From assembly GCA_016223085.1 (NCBI GenBank), contig JACRPS010000008.1, positions 124,001 through 188,000 of the forward strand: 64,000 nucleotides of DNA, read 5' to 3'. How positions within the stretch are numbered: position 1 is the stretch's first letter; every line of letters begins with the position of its first letter. This DNA comes from Chloroflexota bacterium. Its GTDB lineage: Bacteria; Chloroflexota; Anaerolineae; Aggregatilineales; Phototrophicaceae. Below, piece by piece: positions 9,683 through 19,710 of the stretch. Made by a program: the position numbers and the translations under genes. Under the pieces are notes generated by a model. That model was not told the DNA's origin. It worked only from the letters and a program-made list of their open reading frames with translations, and ran no database searches.

Positions 9683-10282
9683 TCACCAGGCGGTATGCCG
9701 GTAGACGTACCAGAGCCGCTGCAAGCCGGTGACGTTGGTGCCAACCGCCAGCGCCAGCACCCCCAGTTCGAGCAGAATGGGAACGAACAGGATGAGTACG
9801 ATGATGATGACGCGCACGAACCGGTCAAACAGGCCGATTTTGACGGACAATCCAGCTTCACCGGCGCGGGCGCGCACATAGCTGACCACAAAACTGCCGA
9901 TGAGGGCAGCCAGCGCCAGCAGCATCAGCTCGAAGCGTCCCTGGACTGCAAAATAATAACTCAAACCGCCAAAAATAAAAGCGTCGGCATAGCGGTCGAG
10001 CGTGGAATCGAGCACGCCGCCGAAGTTGTCCTTGCGGCCCATCGCCCGCGCCGTCGCGCCGTCCAGCGCGTCCAGCGGCAGCCCCAGCACCAGGATGATG
10101 CCCGCCAGCGGGAACTGCCCGCGCGCGATAAACACCGACGCGATGGCGACCACCACCAGCCCGGCGACGGTCAGCGCGTCCGGGTGCACCTTCAGCCGGT
10201 GCAGGATGGCGCCGGCCCACGAGGTCCAGTCGCGGGTGAAGGCGCGGGCGCGATCGGTGAACGTGATCGGATGGTTCATCAT
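9683..10282 (-). CDS. CDP-alcohol phosphatidyltransferase family protein
   Basis: Motif DALDGATARAMGRKDNFGGVLDSTLDRYAD (CDP-OH-P transferase DGx2ARx8Gx3Dx3D). Confidence 0.9.
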   Translation of the reverse strand: MMNHPITFTDRARAFTRDWTSWAGAILHRLKVHPDALTVAGLVVVAIASVFIARGQFPLAGIILVLGLPLDALDGATARAMGRKDNFGGVLDSTLDRYADAFIFGGLSYYFAVQGRFELMLLALAALIGSFVVSYVRARAGEAGLSVKIGLFDRFVRVIIIVLILFVPILLELGVLALAVGTNVTGLQRLWYVYRHTAW

Positions 10283-10333
10283 GGATTGCCTCTTGAAAAC
10301 GGTGTATCTTTCGTCTATACTCACATCAACTTA

Positions 10334-10407
<74 letters not shown>

Positions 10408-10428
10408 TGCGCAATCACACCCGACTGG

Positions 10429-10465
10429 GAGCCTGCTGGATAACCGGCAGGCTCTTTGTTTTATC
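10429..10465 (+). terminator. Rho-independent terminator after tRNA-Pro
   Basis: GAGCCTGCTGG-ATAA-CCGGCAGGCTC followed by TTTGTTTTAT. Confidence 0.85.
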
Positions 10466-10736
10466 TACGGTATAAAACAACACGGGACTCCGAAAGTTTC
10501 TATCCCTGCTACGGCTGAATCATACGCTGTCGTTGGCCGGTACAACAGGGGCATTTTCCCCGCCAATCTCTTTACAAAAACTGCAATTTATGGGAAGATG
10601 AAAGCGATAGCGCAGAGATCGTCAGGCCGAAATCGCAAGCCGCGTATTGCTCTCCTCGCAACCGTTTGTGCTCGCAGGGTGCCACGTCCGCTAGAGCTAT
10701 CAACTGTCCGTTCTGTGCCTGAATAGGAGACCTTTC

Positions 10737-11051
10737 GTGACCAAGAAGTTGTATGTCGGCAATCTGCCTTACAGCGTGACGGAAGACGAAATCCGTGAGC
10801 TGTTTGAGCAGGCCGGGGAAATCACCAGCGTAACGGTGATTACCGACCGCGAGACGGGCCGTTCCAAAGGGTTCGGTTTCGTCGAAATGTCGTCCGAGGA
10901 AGAGGCCCAGGAGGCCATCAAGCGGTTTAACGGTTATGCCATGAGCAAGCGCCCCCTTACCGTCAGCGAGGCGCGCCCGCGCGAGGAGCGCAGCGACAAC
11001 CGCCGCAGCGGTGGTTATGGCAACGATGATCGCGGCCCGCGCCGCTACTAA
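10737..11051 (+). CDS. RRM-domain RNA-binding protein (paralogue of 4210..4542)
   Basis: KLYVGNLPYSVTEDEIRELFEQAG...KGFGFVEMSSEEEAQEAIKRFNG; GTG start with upstream AGGAG. Confidence 0.93.
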   Translation: MTKKLYVGNLPYSVTEDEIRELFEQAGEITSVTVITDRETGRSKGFGFVEMSSEEEAQEAIKRFNGYAMSKRPLTVSEARPREERSDNRRSGGYGNDDRGPRRY

Positions 11052-11100
11052 AATCGTGTGGGGCGTTTGCCCTACGTTGCTAATCTAAACCTGAAAATGA

Positions 11101-11133
11101 ACCGCGTGAGGGAAACCCGCGCGGTTTTGGTTT
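11101..11133 (+). terminator. Rho-independent terminator after RRM gene
   Basis: ACCGCG-tgaGGGAAACCCg-CGCGGT followed by TTTGGTTT. Confidence 0.7.
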
Positions 11134-11161
11134 CGCGCCTTGCAATAACCTCTTTTTTCGA

Positions 11162-11193
11162 CGGTAGGGACACGATAGATCGTGTCCCTACCG
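11162..11193. repeat. REP-like palindrome
   Basis: Perfect CGGTAGGGACACGAT-AG-ATCGTGTCCCTACCG. Confidence 0.9.
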
Positions 11194-11223
11194 AGGTTTA
11201 TCCATTGGGGACGTTTGCCGCGC

Positions 11224-12363
11224 CTACTGCTGCGTATCCGCCTGCATCGGGCGTTCCTGCAGCGTTATGAGTACATCCTGCGTCTGGCCGTCACGCCAGA
11301 TCGTCAGCGTCACCGTGTCGCCGGGCAGTGTGTTTGCTTCCAGATAACCGGTCAAATCGGCCACCTGTGTCACCGGCTCACCGTTGATCGCGGTGATGAT
11401 GTCGCCGTTGATCGGCAGGTCGCCAAACGGCGAACTGACTGCCTCCTCCGTGCCGCGCAATCCGGCTGCCTCCGCCGGGCCACCGGGCACAACCCCAGCC
11501 ACCATGACGCCGTTAACGTCCACCGGCAGGCCCATCGCCTCGCGCTGCGCCGGCTGCAGCGGGCCACCGCTAATCCCCAGGTAGCTGTGGCGGAACTCAC
11601 CATCCTGAATTAAATACGGCACCACCCGGCGCACAGTATTGGACGGAATGGCAAAACCCACGCCGGAACCACTGCGCGAGGCGCTGAGGATGGCCGCGTT
11701 GACGCCGATCACCTGCCCGCCCCAGTTCAGCAGCGGGCCGCCGCTGTTGCCGGGATTAACGGCCGCGTCCGTTTGAATCACCCGCGGGATGACAAACCGT
11801 TCCGAGCCTTCAATGGTGCGGCCAACCGCGCTGACAATGCCAGTAGTCAGGGTGAAGTTTTCCCCGAACGGGCTGCCAATCGCCATCACCCGCTGCCCGA
11901 CCTGCACCTGGTCGGAATCGGCAAATTCGACCGGGTCCAGTTCCGTGCCCACGTCTGCCGGATTAACCTTAATCACTGCCAGGTCGGAACCAGGGTCATG
12001 CCCTACCAGGTCCGCCTCCACAATCCGTCCGTCCACAAACGTCACCTGAATGCTGGCCGCGCCCTCAACCACGTGGTTGTTGGTCACAATGTGACCATCG
12101 GTGTCAATCACAAAGCCGCTGCCCGTGCCCAGTGGCGCATCGTTCCCGGCAACAGTGATGTTGACGGTTGAGTCCACCACATCCTGGTATACCTGGGACA
12201 GCGCCAGTTCTTCCATGTTTAATTGGTAGGGGGGATTAGCCGCCGGCAGCATGGGAACAGCCACCGGGTTGGAGACGGGCTGCTGCTCCTGCATGATCGC
12301 GGGCGAAACCACGCCCAGCAGCAACAGGCCTGCAATCAGCATAACCAAGCCACGTTTAAACAT
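11224..12363 (-). CDS. S1C trypsin-like serine protease with PDZ domain (HtrA/DegP family)
   Basis: GSGFVIDTDGHIVTNNHVVEGA, SDLAVIKV, QTDAAVNPGNSGGPLLNWGGQVIGVN; C-terminal PDZ-like region. Confidence 0.95.
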   Translation of the reverse strand: MFKRGLVMLIAGLLLLGVVSPAIMQEQQPVSNPVAVPMLPAANPPYQLNMEELALSQVYQDVVDSTVNITVAGNDAPLGTGSGFVIDTDGHIVTNNHVVEGAASIQVTFVDGRIVEADLVGHDPGSDLAVIKVNPADVGTELDPVEFADSDQVQVGQRVMAIGSPFGENFTLTTGIVSAVGRTIEGSERFVIPRVIQTDAAVNPGNSGGPLLNWGGQVIGVNAAILSASRSGSGVGFAIPSNTVRRVVPYLIQDGEFRHSYLGISGGPLQPAQREAMGLPVDVNGVMVAGVVPGGPAEAAGLRGTEEAVSSPFGDLPINGDIITAINGEPVTQVADLTGYLEANTLPGDTVTLTIWRDGQTQDVLITLQERPMQADTQQ

Positions 12364-12405
12364 CGCGTTTCAACCTCCTCGTACTCCGTTGAACATGATG
12401 CCGAG

Positions 12406-12469
12406 GGGATTCCGGGGGGTGCGGGCGCTGGGGAAAAGGAGCGCCAACCCGCGCCGGAACGGAATCCGG
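12406..12469 (-). promoter_or_regulatory. Potential long stem-loop in the leader of the HtrA gene
   Basis: GGATTCCG...CGGAATCC-type outer arms with inner GC-rich complementary segments (GCGGGCGCT / AGCGCCAACCCGC). Confidence 0.45.
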
Positions 12470-12549
12470 TGCAGCATTTAGCGTGATTCACTATAAGTGT
12501 TGGGTATAAAAAATCTATTTGAGAAAAATGACAGTTCGCAAAGGCAGGT

Positions 12550-13821
12550 TCAGCCGGTCGGCACGCATGTGCGATGGCTCACATCCAGTGGTCTGGACGC
12601 CAGCCAGCGTTCCAGATCGTTTGCAGCACGTTCGGCTACTAACGCATTGGCTTCCGCTGTGTAATGGGCGCGGTTCTCGTGGAAGTAACCGGTCAGCCGC
12701 GCCGGTTCAAACGCCGCCTGCGGGTCTATCACGCCCAGGTGGGTTTTGAGGTCGTCCAGCAGATCGGCATAGGCCAACGGCTGTCCGGCAGCCAGCCGGG
12801 CAAGAGCGGTATAATTTGGCAGGTGGATGACTGCAAACCGCGCCCGGTGCGCTTCCACGTCGTCGCGGAAGGCTTCGATGATCGCCCGCGCCAGCCGGGC
12901 CGGTTGACCATTGATGTCATAAAAAGCGGTGGTATTCACCGCTTCCGTCTCCAGCAGTTTCGCCAGCAGCGCCAGCAGTTTACTGTTCAACCACCAGTGA
13001 TCGGCATAATCGTCAGGATGAAAGAAATACTCGTATTCCACCAGCGGCGACTCGGTAAAGTGGGCAATCACATCCGGGACTGCTGCCGGCCCAGGCGTGG
13101 GACGATTCACCAGGCGCAGTTGATCGCCATCCAGCACAAAGCGCGGCTTCAGAAACGGCATGTCGCTGGTGTCGAAATAAAACGGGCGGAACAGGTTTAG
13201 ATTACGCCCCATGTTCTCCGGCTGGAAGCCAAACAGCACCACGTCCGGCTGATAGCGGTAGCCCATTTGCTGCCAGCGCAAAAACGCCTGCCCCATGCCA
13301 TAACCGCGCACGCCGAAGTTGATGACCTCTGCCGGTATGCCGCGCGCATTGAGCAGTTTTTCCAGCCGGTAGCCCCACGACTCAGTCAACGGCACGTCGT
13401 CACCATGTGTGAACGAATCGCCAAACAGCGCGATTCGCAGTATACCCGGCGGCGGGCACAGCTCATATTCAACATCGGCGCGCAAACCGGCGCTGTTGGC
13501 GTGGTACAGGTCGTTGTCGGACACGCCGTTGGGGCGGTTGGTCCAACCCAACTGCGAATCGTACATCAGGTACGAATGGGAACCGAGGTAGTCGTTAATC
13601 AACTGCCGGGTAGTGGCGACCGGCAGCCGGTAGGGCTTGAGCAGCCGCTTGCCATAATGAAACTGCCCATCAGCATCCGTCCAGCCACGCAGCCGGACAA
13701 ACGCCTCGCCGGCGATAAACGCCGCCAGCAGCGAGAGGAGGAGTACCAGAAGAACTTTAAAAAACAGAGTAACAGCAGGATTCGTGCGAGTCCGCGCTTG
13801 AGTGGTCATCGGCGTCCTCAC
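12550..13821 (-). CDS. SGNH/GDSL hydrolase-type protein with N-terminal membrane anchor
   Basis: ALFGDSFTHGDDVPLTESWGYRLEKLLNARGIPAEVINFGVRGYGMGQ. Confidence 0.82.
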   Translation of the reverse strand: MRTPMTTQARTRTNPAVTLFFKVLLVLLLSLLAAFIAGEAFVRLRGWTDADGQFHYGKRLLKPYRLPVATTRQLINDYLGSHSYLMYDSQLGWTNRPNGVSDNDLYHANSAGLRADVEYELCPPPGILRIALFGDSFTHGDDVPLTESWGYRLEKLLNARGIPAEVINFGVRGYGMGQAFLRWQQMGYRYQPDVVLFGFQPENMGRNLNLFRPFYFDTSDMPFLKPRFVLDGDQLRLVNRPTPGPAAVPDVIAHFTESPLVEYEYFFHPDDYADHWWLNSKLLALLAKLLETEAVNTTAFYDINGQPARLARAIIEAFRDDVEAHRARFAVIHLPNYTALARLAAGQPLAYADLLDDLKTHLGVIDPQAAFEPARLTGYFHENRAHYTAEANALVAERAANDLERWLASRPLDVSHRTCVPTG

Positions 13822-13905
13822 ATTACTATGTTACCTTTCAATATAGATTACCCAAACAATTCTAAGAAATACCTCTGAGAGTCTCCACACCAACGCTGAA
13901 TCAGC

Positions 13906-13942
13906 GAAGGCCGGTGTCATTCACTGTCAGACACCGGCCTTC
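13906..13942. terminator. Strong inverted repeat, possible terminator
   Basis: GAAGGCCGGTGTC-attcactgtca-GACACCGGCCTTC downstream of the sugar dehydrogenase gene; no clear U-run. Confidence 0.5.
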
Positions 13943-13993
13943 ATCAAACTGTGCCGATCCGACCTACGTGAGATCGGATAGCCTGCCGGGCTA

Positions 13994-14016
13994 CCGGGTA
14001 GCCTATGGCTACCCGG
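13994..14016. repeat. Palindrome spanning the stop codon of the sugar dehydrogenase gene
   Basis: Perfect CCGGGTAGCC-tat-GGCTACCCGG; the minus-strand TAG stop at 14009..14011 lies inside it. Confidence 0.85.
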
Positions 14017-15448
14017 ACGATTCCGGCGTTGTCATCGGGACTTCGGTCGCTTCCGGCGCTGTTGCTGCGCCAGTTTCAGCCGTTCCCTCGGCAGTTGCTT
14101 CGGCGGCTGCCGCTTCCGCCGCTACCAGTTTCCAGACCTTACCGGTGTCACCGACTGGCGCGGAACTTTCGCTGGTTAACACGTACAGTTCGCCGTTATC
14201 GTCCTGTCCGAAGGCCAGCACATTAGCGCCGATACGTTCATTGTCCATACCGGCCACTTTCAGTTCGCCCCAGCTCCACATACCGCCCTCGTCGCTGGCT
14301 TCTGCCCACAGCAGCGTTCCATCCGGTGGGCCAGCCGGTGACTTGGTGTAGTCGCCAAATATGTAATAGCCCTCCAGATCAGGCATGGCACTGCCCCGAT
14401 AGACATAACCACCAACGGCCACCACCCCAACTTCATCGTGACCATACTCGATGATCGGGTCAATTAACGGCTGACCGTCCGCGCCGGTGCTGGCACATTC
14501 AGCAGGCGGTGTTTCGGGGTTGTTGGGATCAAAGCAGTGCGTGCCCTCCTTGATGTTCCAGCCATAGTTGCCGCCGGCAGTGATGATGTCAATTTCTTCG
14601 TACAGGTCCTGCCCGGCATCCGACGCAAACAGGTCGTTGTTCCCGCCCCGGTCAAACGCAATGTGGTAGGGGTTACGCAGGCCATAGGCATAAATCTCGT
14701 CAGCCGCGTTATCATCTGCCGCCGCGAAGGGGTTATCCGCCGGGATGGTGTAGCTGCCGGGTTCGCCGTTCACGTCAATCCGCAGAATGCTGCCATGCAG
14801 ATTGGTTAAATCCTGCGCGTTGCCCAGGCCGGGCGTGTGGCCTTCGTCCACGTCATTGGCGCCACCGCCATCGCCAATCGGGATGTAGAGATAACCGTCC
14901 GGGCCAAAGGTGATGTGGCCAGCATTGTGATTAAACTGCGGCTGGTCAATTTGCAGGACGGTTTTCAGCGTCGCCAGATCAGCCTGATTCGGGTTATCAG
15001 ACGACACATTCAGTTCCGCCAGCACATTGGTATGGTCCCAACCGGCGGGCGCGCCCTCCCGCAGCGGCGCAGTGTAGTAGATGAAGATGCGACCATTGTT
15101 GGCATAATCAGGATGGAAGGCCAGCCCCAGCAGGCCACGTTCGTCGTAATCCGTCCGCAGCGGGACAATTTGCCCGGTCATATCCAGAAACGGTTCGGGC
15201 ATCAGCGTCCCATCGGGACCTACGATCCGAATCAGACCGGCCTGATCCACGATAAACAGCCGTCCGCTGCCGTCATTGGCTGTCGCCATAGCCACCGGCG
15301 CCGCTAAACCTTCCGCGATCAGTTGGACGCCAACCCGGTATTCCTCACTTTCTTCCTGTGCGGATACTCCGATTACGGAAATAGAGATAACCACCAGGAA
15401 AAGGACCGACCAGCGCACGAACCGTACTCGAACTCCATTAAAAGTCAT
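14009..15448 (-). CDS. PQQ-dependent sugar dehydrogenase / glucose-sorbosone dehydrogenase family, secreted
   Basis: LGLAFHPDYANNGRIFIYYTA, GHITFGPDGYLYIPIGDGGGANDV, AYGLRNPYHIAFDR, EIDIITAGGNYGWN. Confidence 0.93.
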   Translation of the reverse strand: MTFNGVRVRFVRWSVLFLVVISISVIGVSAQEESEEYRVGVQLIAEGLAAPVAMATANDGSGRLFIVDQAGLIRIVGPDGTLMPEPFLDMTGQIVPLRTDYDERGLLGLAFHPDYANNGRIFIYYTAPLREGAPAGWDHTNVLAELNVSSDNPNQADLATLKTVLQIDQPQFNHNAGHITFGPDGYLYIPIGDGGGANDVDEGHTPGLGNAQDLTNLHGSILRIDVNGEPGSYTIPADNPFAAADDNAADEIYAYGLRNPYHIAFDRGGNNDLFASDAGQDLYEEIDIITAGGNYGWNIKEGTHCFDPNNPETPPAECASTGADGQPLIDPIIEYGHDEVGVVAVGGYVYRGSAMPDLEGYYIFGDYTKSPAGPPDGTLLWAEASDEGGMWSWGELKVAGMDNERIGANVLAFGQDDNGELYVLTSESSAPVGDTGKVWKLVAAEAAAAEATAEGTAETGAATAPEATEVPMTTPESSG

Positions 15449-15734
15449 AGTTCCAGCCTCCCAGCTACTAACAGTACGTCACGACCGTTGTGAAAACCGG
15501 GACTGACTCCAGGCGCGATTACCCGAAATCAGCCCTGGTTCTAGCTACGGAATTTGTTGTAAGGCCGGATGTTAGATTTGTGAGTGTTTGGTGAGGAGGG
15601 TGTATAAAAACTATCTGAAAATCGCTAGTGACAAACAGGTAGTGGCAGGCATAAACTGAAGTGTCGAGGATTTGCTGATCCTATCCAGATTCATGGCTGC
15701 TTTTGCGGTACTATCAACTCCAGGAGTAGTAAGT

Positions 15735-16202
15735 GTGGCGACTCTCCATCTGATGGTTGGACTTCCTTGCTCAGGGAAAACCACGCTTGCGCAGAAGCTT
15801 GAGCGTGAGCAATCGGCCCTTCGACTGACAACCGATGAATGGCACATACATCTCTTCGGTCAGGATGCTGAGGAGCCGGAACATGATACTCGGCATCGTC
15901 TGATTGAAGCGATGCTTTGGAACATCGCAAGCAGAGCGCTTGAATTGGGAATGAATGTAATCCTCGATTTCGGCTTCTGGGCACGAGAGGAACGCGAAGA
16001 TTATCGGTCTCGAGCGAAGCAGCTTGGGGCCAGCAGCGAAATACACTTTCTCGATGTCTCGGCGGATGAGTTGATGCACCGGCTTGCGGTAAGAAATTCG
16101 CAGCCTTCGCAAACAAGTTTCTATATTCCCGAAGCGATGATGAAACCCTGGATTGCATTCTTCCAGCGTCCAACGCCTGACGAACTTCAGCGCCGGGAGT
16201 AG
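15735..16202 (+). CDS. P-loop kinase / zeta-toxin-like ATP-binding protein
   Basis: MVGLPCSGKTTLAQKLE Walker A; GTG start at 15735 with upstream AGGAG. Confidence 0.75.
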   Translation: MATLHLMVGLPCSGKTTLAQKLEREQSALRLTTDEWHIHLFGQDAEEPEHDTRHRLIEAMLWNIASRALELGMNVILDFGFWAREEREDYRSRAKQLGASSEIHFLDVSADELMHRLAVRNSQPSQTSFYIPEAMMKPWIAFFQRPTPDELQRRE

Positions 16203-16334
16203 AGGCAAGGAGGTCGTACTGAAATTAACGGTAGCGACCGCCCCGTTTTTTGGCAACGCGGATATTCAGGGTAACTCAAAGTATGTAGCAGATGCCCACG
16301 CATTTCAGTTCCCCGAATGCGTCGTTTCGGGTTC

Positions 16335-17786
16335 TTACAGCCCCCTGGCCTTCGCTTCGTTCCACAGCGCGTCAAGTTCCGCCAGCGTGTGGTCTTCGAG
16401 CTGTTTGCCGTTGGCGGCTACCCGGTCTTCGATGTAGTGGAAGCGGCGGTAGAACTTGGCGTTGGCCTCGCGCAGCGCCGTTTCCGGCTCGATCTTCCAC
16501 CAGCGTGCCAGATTGACCAGCACAAACAGCAGATCGCCGTATTCCTCGGCGCGGTGGTCGCTGTCGGTCGCGGCGAACAGTTCTTCCAGTTCTTCGCGCG
16601 CTTTGGCGATTACATCCTCGACGCGCTCCCAGTCAAAGCCCGGCTTGGCGGCTTTGGCCTGGTACTGGTAGGCTTGCAGCAGCGCCGGCAGCCCTTTCGG
16701 CACCCCATCAAGAATTGACTCGCGCTCGATACCCTGTTCGGCGTGTTCCTTGCGTTTGAGCTGCTCCCAGTTCTGCACCACTTCGTCCGCGCCGGAGACA
16801 TTCACCTCGCCCCACACGTGCGGGTGGCGGTGAATCAGCTTGCGGTTGATATGGCTCAATACGTCCGCCATCTGGAAATCGCCGTTTTCGGTAGCAATCT
16901 GCGCGTGCAGGCCGATCTGCAGGAACAGGTCGCCCAGTTCCCCCGCCAGCGCCTCCATGTCGTCGGCGTCAATCGCTTCCAGCACTTCGTGGGTTTCTTC
17001 CAGCAGATACTGGCGCAGCGACCGGTGCGTCTGCTTGCGGTCCCAGGGGCAGCCTTCCGGCGCGCGCAGGTGCGCGATGATCTCCTGGAACTGCTCGAAG
17101 CTGGACATGTTGCCCCGCGCCGGCACGTAGAGCGAAGTCATGTGCTGGATGTGCGGGCTGCGGTCAATCTCATACAGCGGCAGTTCTTCGGTCAGGGCGC
17201 TGTCCGTCCCAGCGGCGTGTATCAGCGTCACGCGGAAGTCGTCCGGGTACTGGTTCATCAGCGTCAGTTTGACGTTGGCGGCCACGTCGCGGCTGTAGAC
17301 CTGTCCCAGCAGCGCCGGGTAATCGGGGTTGATCGGCGGGTGGTGCATGGCGGCTATTTCAATGCCGTCAAACACCTGCAGGCCATCGAGCGCGTCCAGT
17401 TCCAGCAGCGCCAGCGTCGGCTCAACAAAGCTGATGCCGTTGACGATTTCGACCGGGATGCCCGCGTCCTTTGCCGCCTTAAGCAACTGCGTCACGGTGG
17501 ATTCGCCCACCAGCGGGTCGCCAGGGACGGCGTACACCACGTCGCCCTGTCTGGCGGCGTCCAGTACCTCCCGCGCGATTTCGGCGTACACGTCCTCGAA
17601 GCGGTCAATCGTGTCGTACAGGTGGTCGAAGTTGTGGTAGGCAATGCCGTTCTGCGGCAGGCACGCCACGCAGTTGTGGCGCTCGGTGCGCAGGTAGACC
17701 GTTTTGGCCTGCTTCAGCACCCGCCACGCCCGGCGCGACAGGTCGTCAATGTCTCCCGGCCCCAGGCCGACGATGGTGAGCGTCAT
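16335..17786 (-). CDS. mazG: Tetrapyrrole methylase + MazG nucleotide pyrophosphohydrolase fusion (YabN-like)
   Basis: N-terminal MTLTIVGLGPGDIDDLSRRAW; MazG LRAPEGCPWDRKQTHRSLRQYLLEETHEVLEAI and EEYGDLLFVLVNLARW. Confidence 0.93.
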   Translation of the reverse strand: MTLTIVGLGPGDIDDLSRRAWRVLKQAKTVYLRTERHNCVACLPQNGIAYHNFDHLYDTIDRFEDVYAEIAREVLDAARQGDVVYAVPGDPLVGESTVTQLLKAAKDAGIPVEIVNGISFVEPTLALLELDALDGLQVFDGIEIAAMHHPPINPDYPALLGQVYSRDVAANVKLTLMNQYPDDFRVTLIHAAGTDSALTEELPLYEIDRSPHIQHMTSLYVPARGNMSSFEQFQEIIAHLRAPEGCPWDRKQTHRSLRQYLLEETHEVLEAIDADDMEALAGELGDLFLQIGLHAQIATENGDFQMADVLSHINRKLIHRHPHVWGEVNVSGADEVVQNWEQLKRKEHAEQGIERESILDGVPKGLPALLQAYQYQAKAAKPGFDWERVEDVIAKAREELEELFAATDSDHRAEEYGDLLFVLVNLARWWKIEPETALREANAKFYRRFHYIEDRVAANGKQLEDHTLAELDALWNEAKARGL

Positions 17787-17897
17787 GGTGCATCCTTCTC
17801 AGTGTGAAAAACGTAAAATCTTTCGCAGTCGTCAAGGAAATGATGGCATTTTATTGTAGAATCAAAGTAAGTCTTTCATTAGCAAACGGGGCTTTTT

Positions 17898-18584
17898 ATG
17901 AACCACCTGGCTATCGTCGAAACGATTCTGCGCAGCCGCGCCGAGTTTTTTAACGAGATTCGGGACAGCATCTGCCTGCGCCAGAAAATACTGGCGATGA
18001 TGCTGTCGTCGTTTATTTTCCTGGCGATCTACGGCGGGGTGATGGGCGCATCCAACAGCCTGCCGCAGGTGTTCAGTTCGGCCCTCAAGCTGCCGGTGCT
18101 GTTCCTGATTACGCTGGTCATCTGCACTCCGTCACTCTACTTCTTTAACCTGCTGTTTGGCTCGAAGCAGACCATCCTGCAGAACGTCGCCCTCATCCTC
18201 ACGGCAGTTACCACCACCTCGGTGCTGCTGCTCAGTTTCGCGCCGATCACGTTATTCTTTTTAACCACCACCAGCGAATACCAGTTCTTTAAACTGCTGA
18301 ACGTCGCCATTTTTGCGATTTCTGGCGCGATGGGCGTGGTCTTTCTGCGACAAGGATACCGCGCCAGCGTGGATGCCGACAATCCCGAAGGCACGTCGGC
18401 GCGGCGCACGCTGTTTATCCTGTGGATTGTGCTGTACGGCTTCGTCGGCAGCCAGATGGCCTGGACGCTGCGCCCGTTTATGGGCGCGCCCAGCGAGCCG
18501 TTCCAGATCGTGCGGCAGACCGGTGGCAACTTTTACACCAACGTCATCCAAAGCGTAAACGATCTGCTGGGGCCGGAGAAATAA
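17898..18584 (+). CDS. Multi-TM membrane protein, function unknown
   Basis: Five or so hydrophobic segments, good ATG context. Confidence 0.65.
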   Translation: MNHLAIVETILRSRAEFFNEIRDSICLRQKILAMMLSSFIFLAIYGGVMGASNSLPQVFSSALKLPVLFLITLVICTPSLYFFNLLFGSKQTILQNVALILTAVTTTSVLLLSFAPITLFFLTTTSEYQFFKLLNVAIFAISGAMGVVFLRQGYRASVDADNPEGTSARRTLFILWIVLYGFVGSQMAWTLRPFMGAPSEPFQIVRQTGGNFYTNVIQSVNDLLGPEK

Positions 18585-18630
18585 GCGTAATCTCGGTTCA
18601 ACACGTGCCTGACAGCAGCGCGTCCCGAAG

Positions 18631-19224
18631 TTACGGGCACTGTCCCTGTCTACCTGCCAGCCATGCCGCCTTCAGCAGGGAGTACACCACTGTGTCGCCG
18701 AACTGCTGTGTTACCGGGTCATAAAAATTTTCGCGGAAGTAACCTTCCTGCACAAAGCCCAGTTTTTCCAGCACGCGGCGCGAGGCGATATTCTCCGGCG
18801 CGGTCTGCGCTTCGACGCTGTGCAGCCCCATCGTCGTAAACCCAAACGCCAGCACCGCCTGCGCCGCTTCGGTGGCGATACCCTGTCCCCACCATTCCGG
18901 CGCCAGGAGGTAACCCAGTTCTGCCCGGTAATGGTCGGGATTCAAATGCCAGAATACCACCGTACCGATTACTGGTCGTTCACCCCGCCGCGTGATCGCC
19001 CAGGGGATACCCTCGTGCCGGTCAAAGGTGGCCCGGTACGCCTGCACGCGCCGCTCGGCTTCCTCCATCGAGGTCATGGGCTGCCGCCCCAAATGCTGGT
19101 GGACCTGCGGGCTGCTCAGGATGTGAAAAATGTCGGCGGCATCATCCGGCGTGATCTGGCGCAACCGAAACCGTTCCGTTTCCAGCAGGGGAAACGTGGC
19201 AAAGACGGGAGATAAGTCGAGCAT
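18631..19224 (-). CDS. GNAT family N-acetyltransferase (RimJ/RimL type)
   Basis: LLETERFRLRQITPDDA, ELGYLLAPEWWGQGIATEAAQAVLAFGF, ENIASRRVLEKLGFVQEG. Confidence 0.93.
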   Translation of the reverse strand: MLDLSPVFATFPLLETERFRLRQITPDDAADIFHILSSPQVHQHLGRQPMTSMEEAERRVQAYRATFDRHEGIPWAITRRGERPVIGTVVFWHLNPDHYRAELGYLLAPEWWGQGIATEAAQAVLAFGFTTMGLHSVEAQTAPENIASRRVLEKLGFVQEGYFRENFYDPVTQQFGDTVVYSLLKAAWLAGRQGQCP

Positions 19225-19238
19225 GATGGGCCTGACCT

Positions 19239-19565
19239 TTAATGTTCCGGCGGCGGCGCGATACACACCAGCACCGCCAAACGGGTGCTGCCGGTGTTGG
19301 TGACACCATGTGGCACGCCCGCCGCTGCCCACACCACGCCACCCGCGCTCACGTCCTGCGCGTCGTCACCGACGGTGAAGCGCCCCACGCCTTCCATCAC
19401 GATGTACACCTTGTCCTGGTCGGCGTGGTCATGCACAGCCTGCGTCTGCCCCGGCTCAAAACAGTTGATGCCCACCAGCATCATCTGCCCCTGGAACAGC
19501 GTACCTTTAAAAAATTTATCAGGGCGCGTGCCGATGTGACGCTGGTAATCGGTAAAGTTCGACAT
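19239..19565 (-). CDS. Cupin domain protein
   Basis: CFEPGQTQAVHDHADQDKVYIVMEGVGRFTVGD. Confidence 0.9.
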   Translation of the reverse strand: MSNFTDYQRHIGTRPDKFFKGTLFQGQMMLVGINCFEPGQTQAVHDHADQDKVYIVMEGVGRFTVGDDAQDVSAGGVVWAAAGVPHGVTNTGSTRLAVLVCIAPPPEH

Positions 19566-19669
19566 CCCACCAGTACCTCCGAACCAATTCCATGTGTGCT
19601 GTGGGTTCACACTATCGGAACTACCTGCCTGCAAGTCCGTTTTCTATCCGGCTTAAAAGAACATACCGT

Positions 19670-19692
19670 GGGACACGGCGCCGCCGTGTCCC
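19670..19692. repeat. REP-like palindrome (core only)
   Basis: GGGACACGGCG-C-CGCCGTGTCCC. Confidence 0.75.
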
Positions 19693-19710
19693 TAGAGGAT
19701 GAATGCCGCT

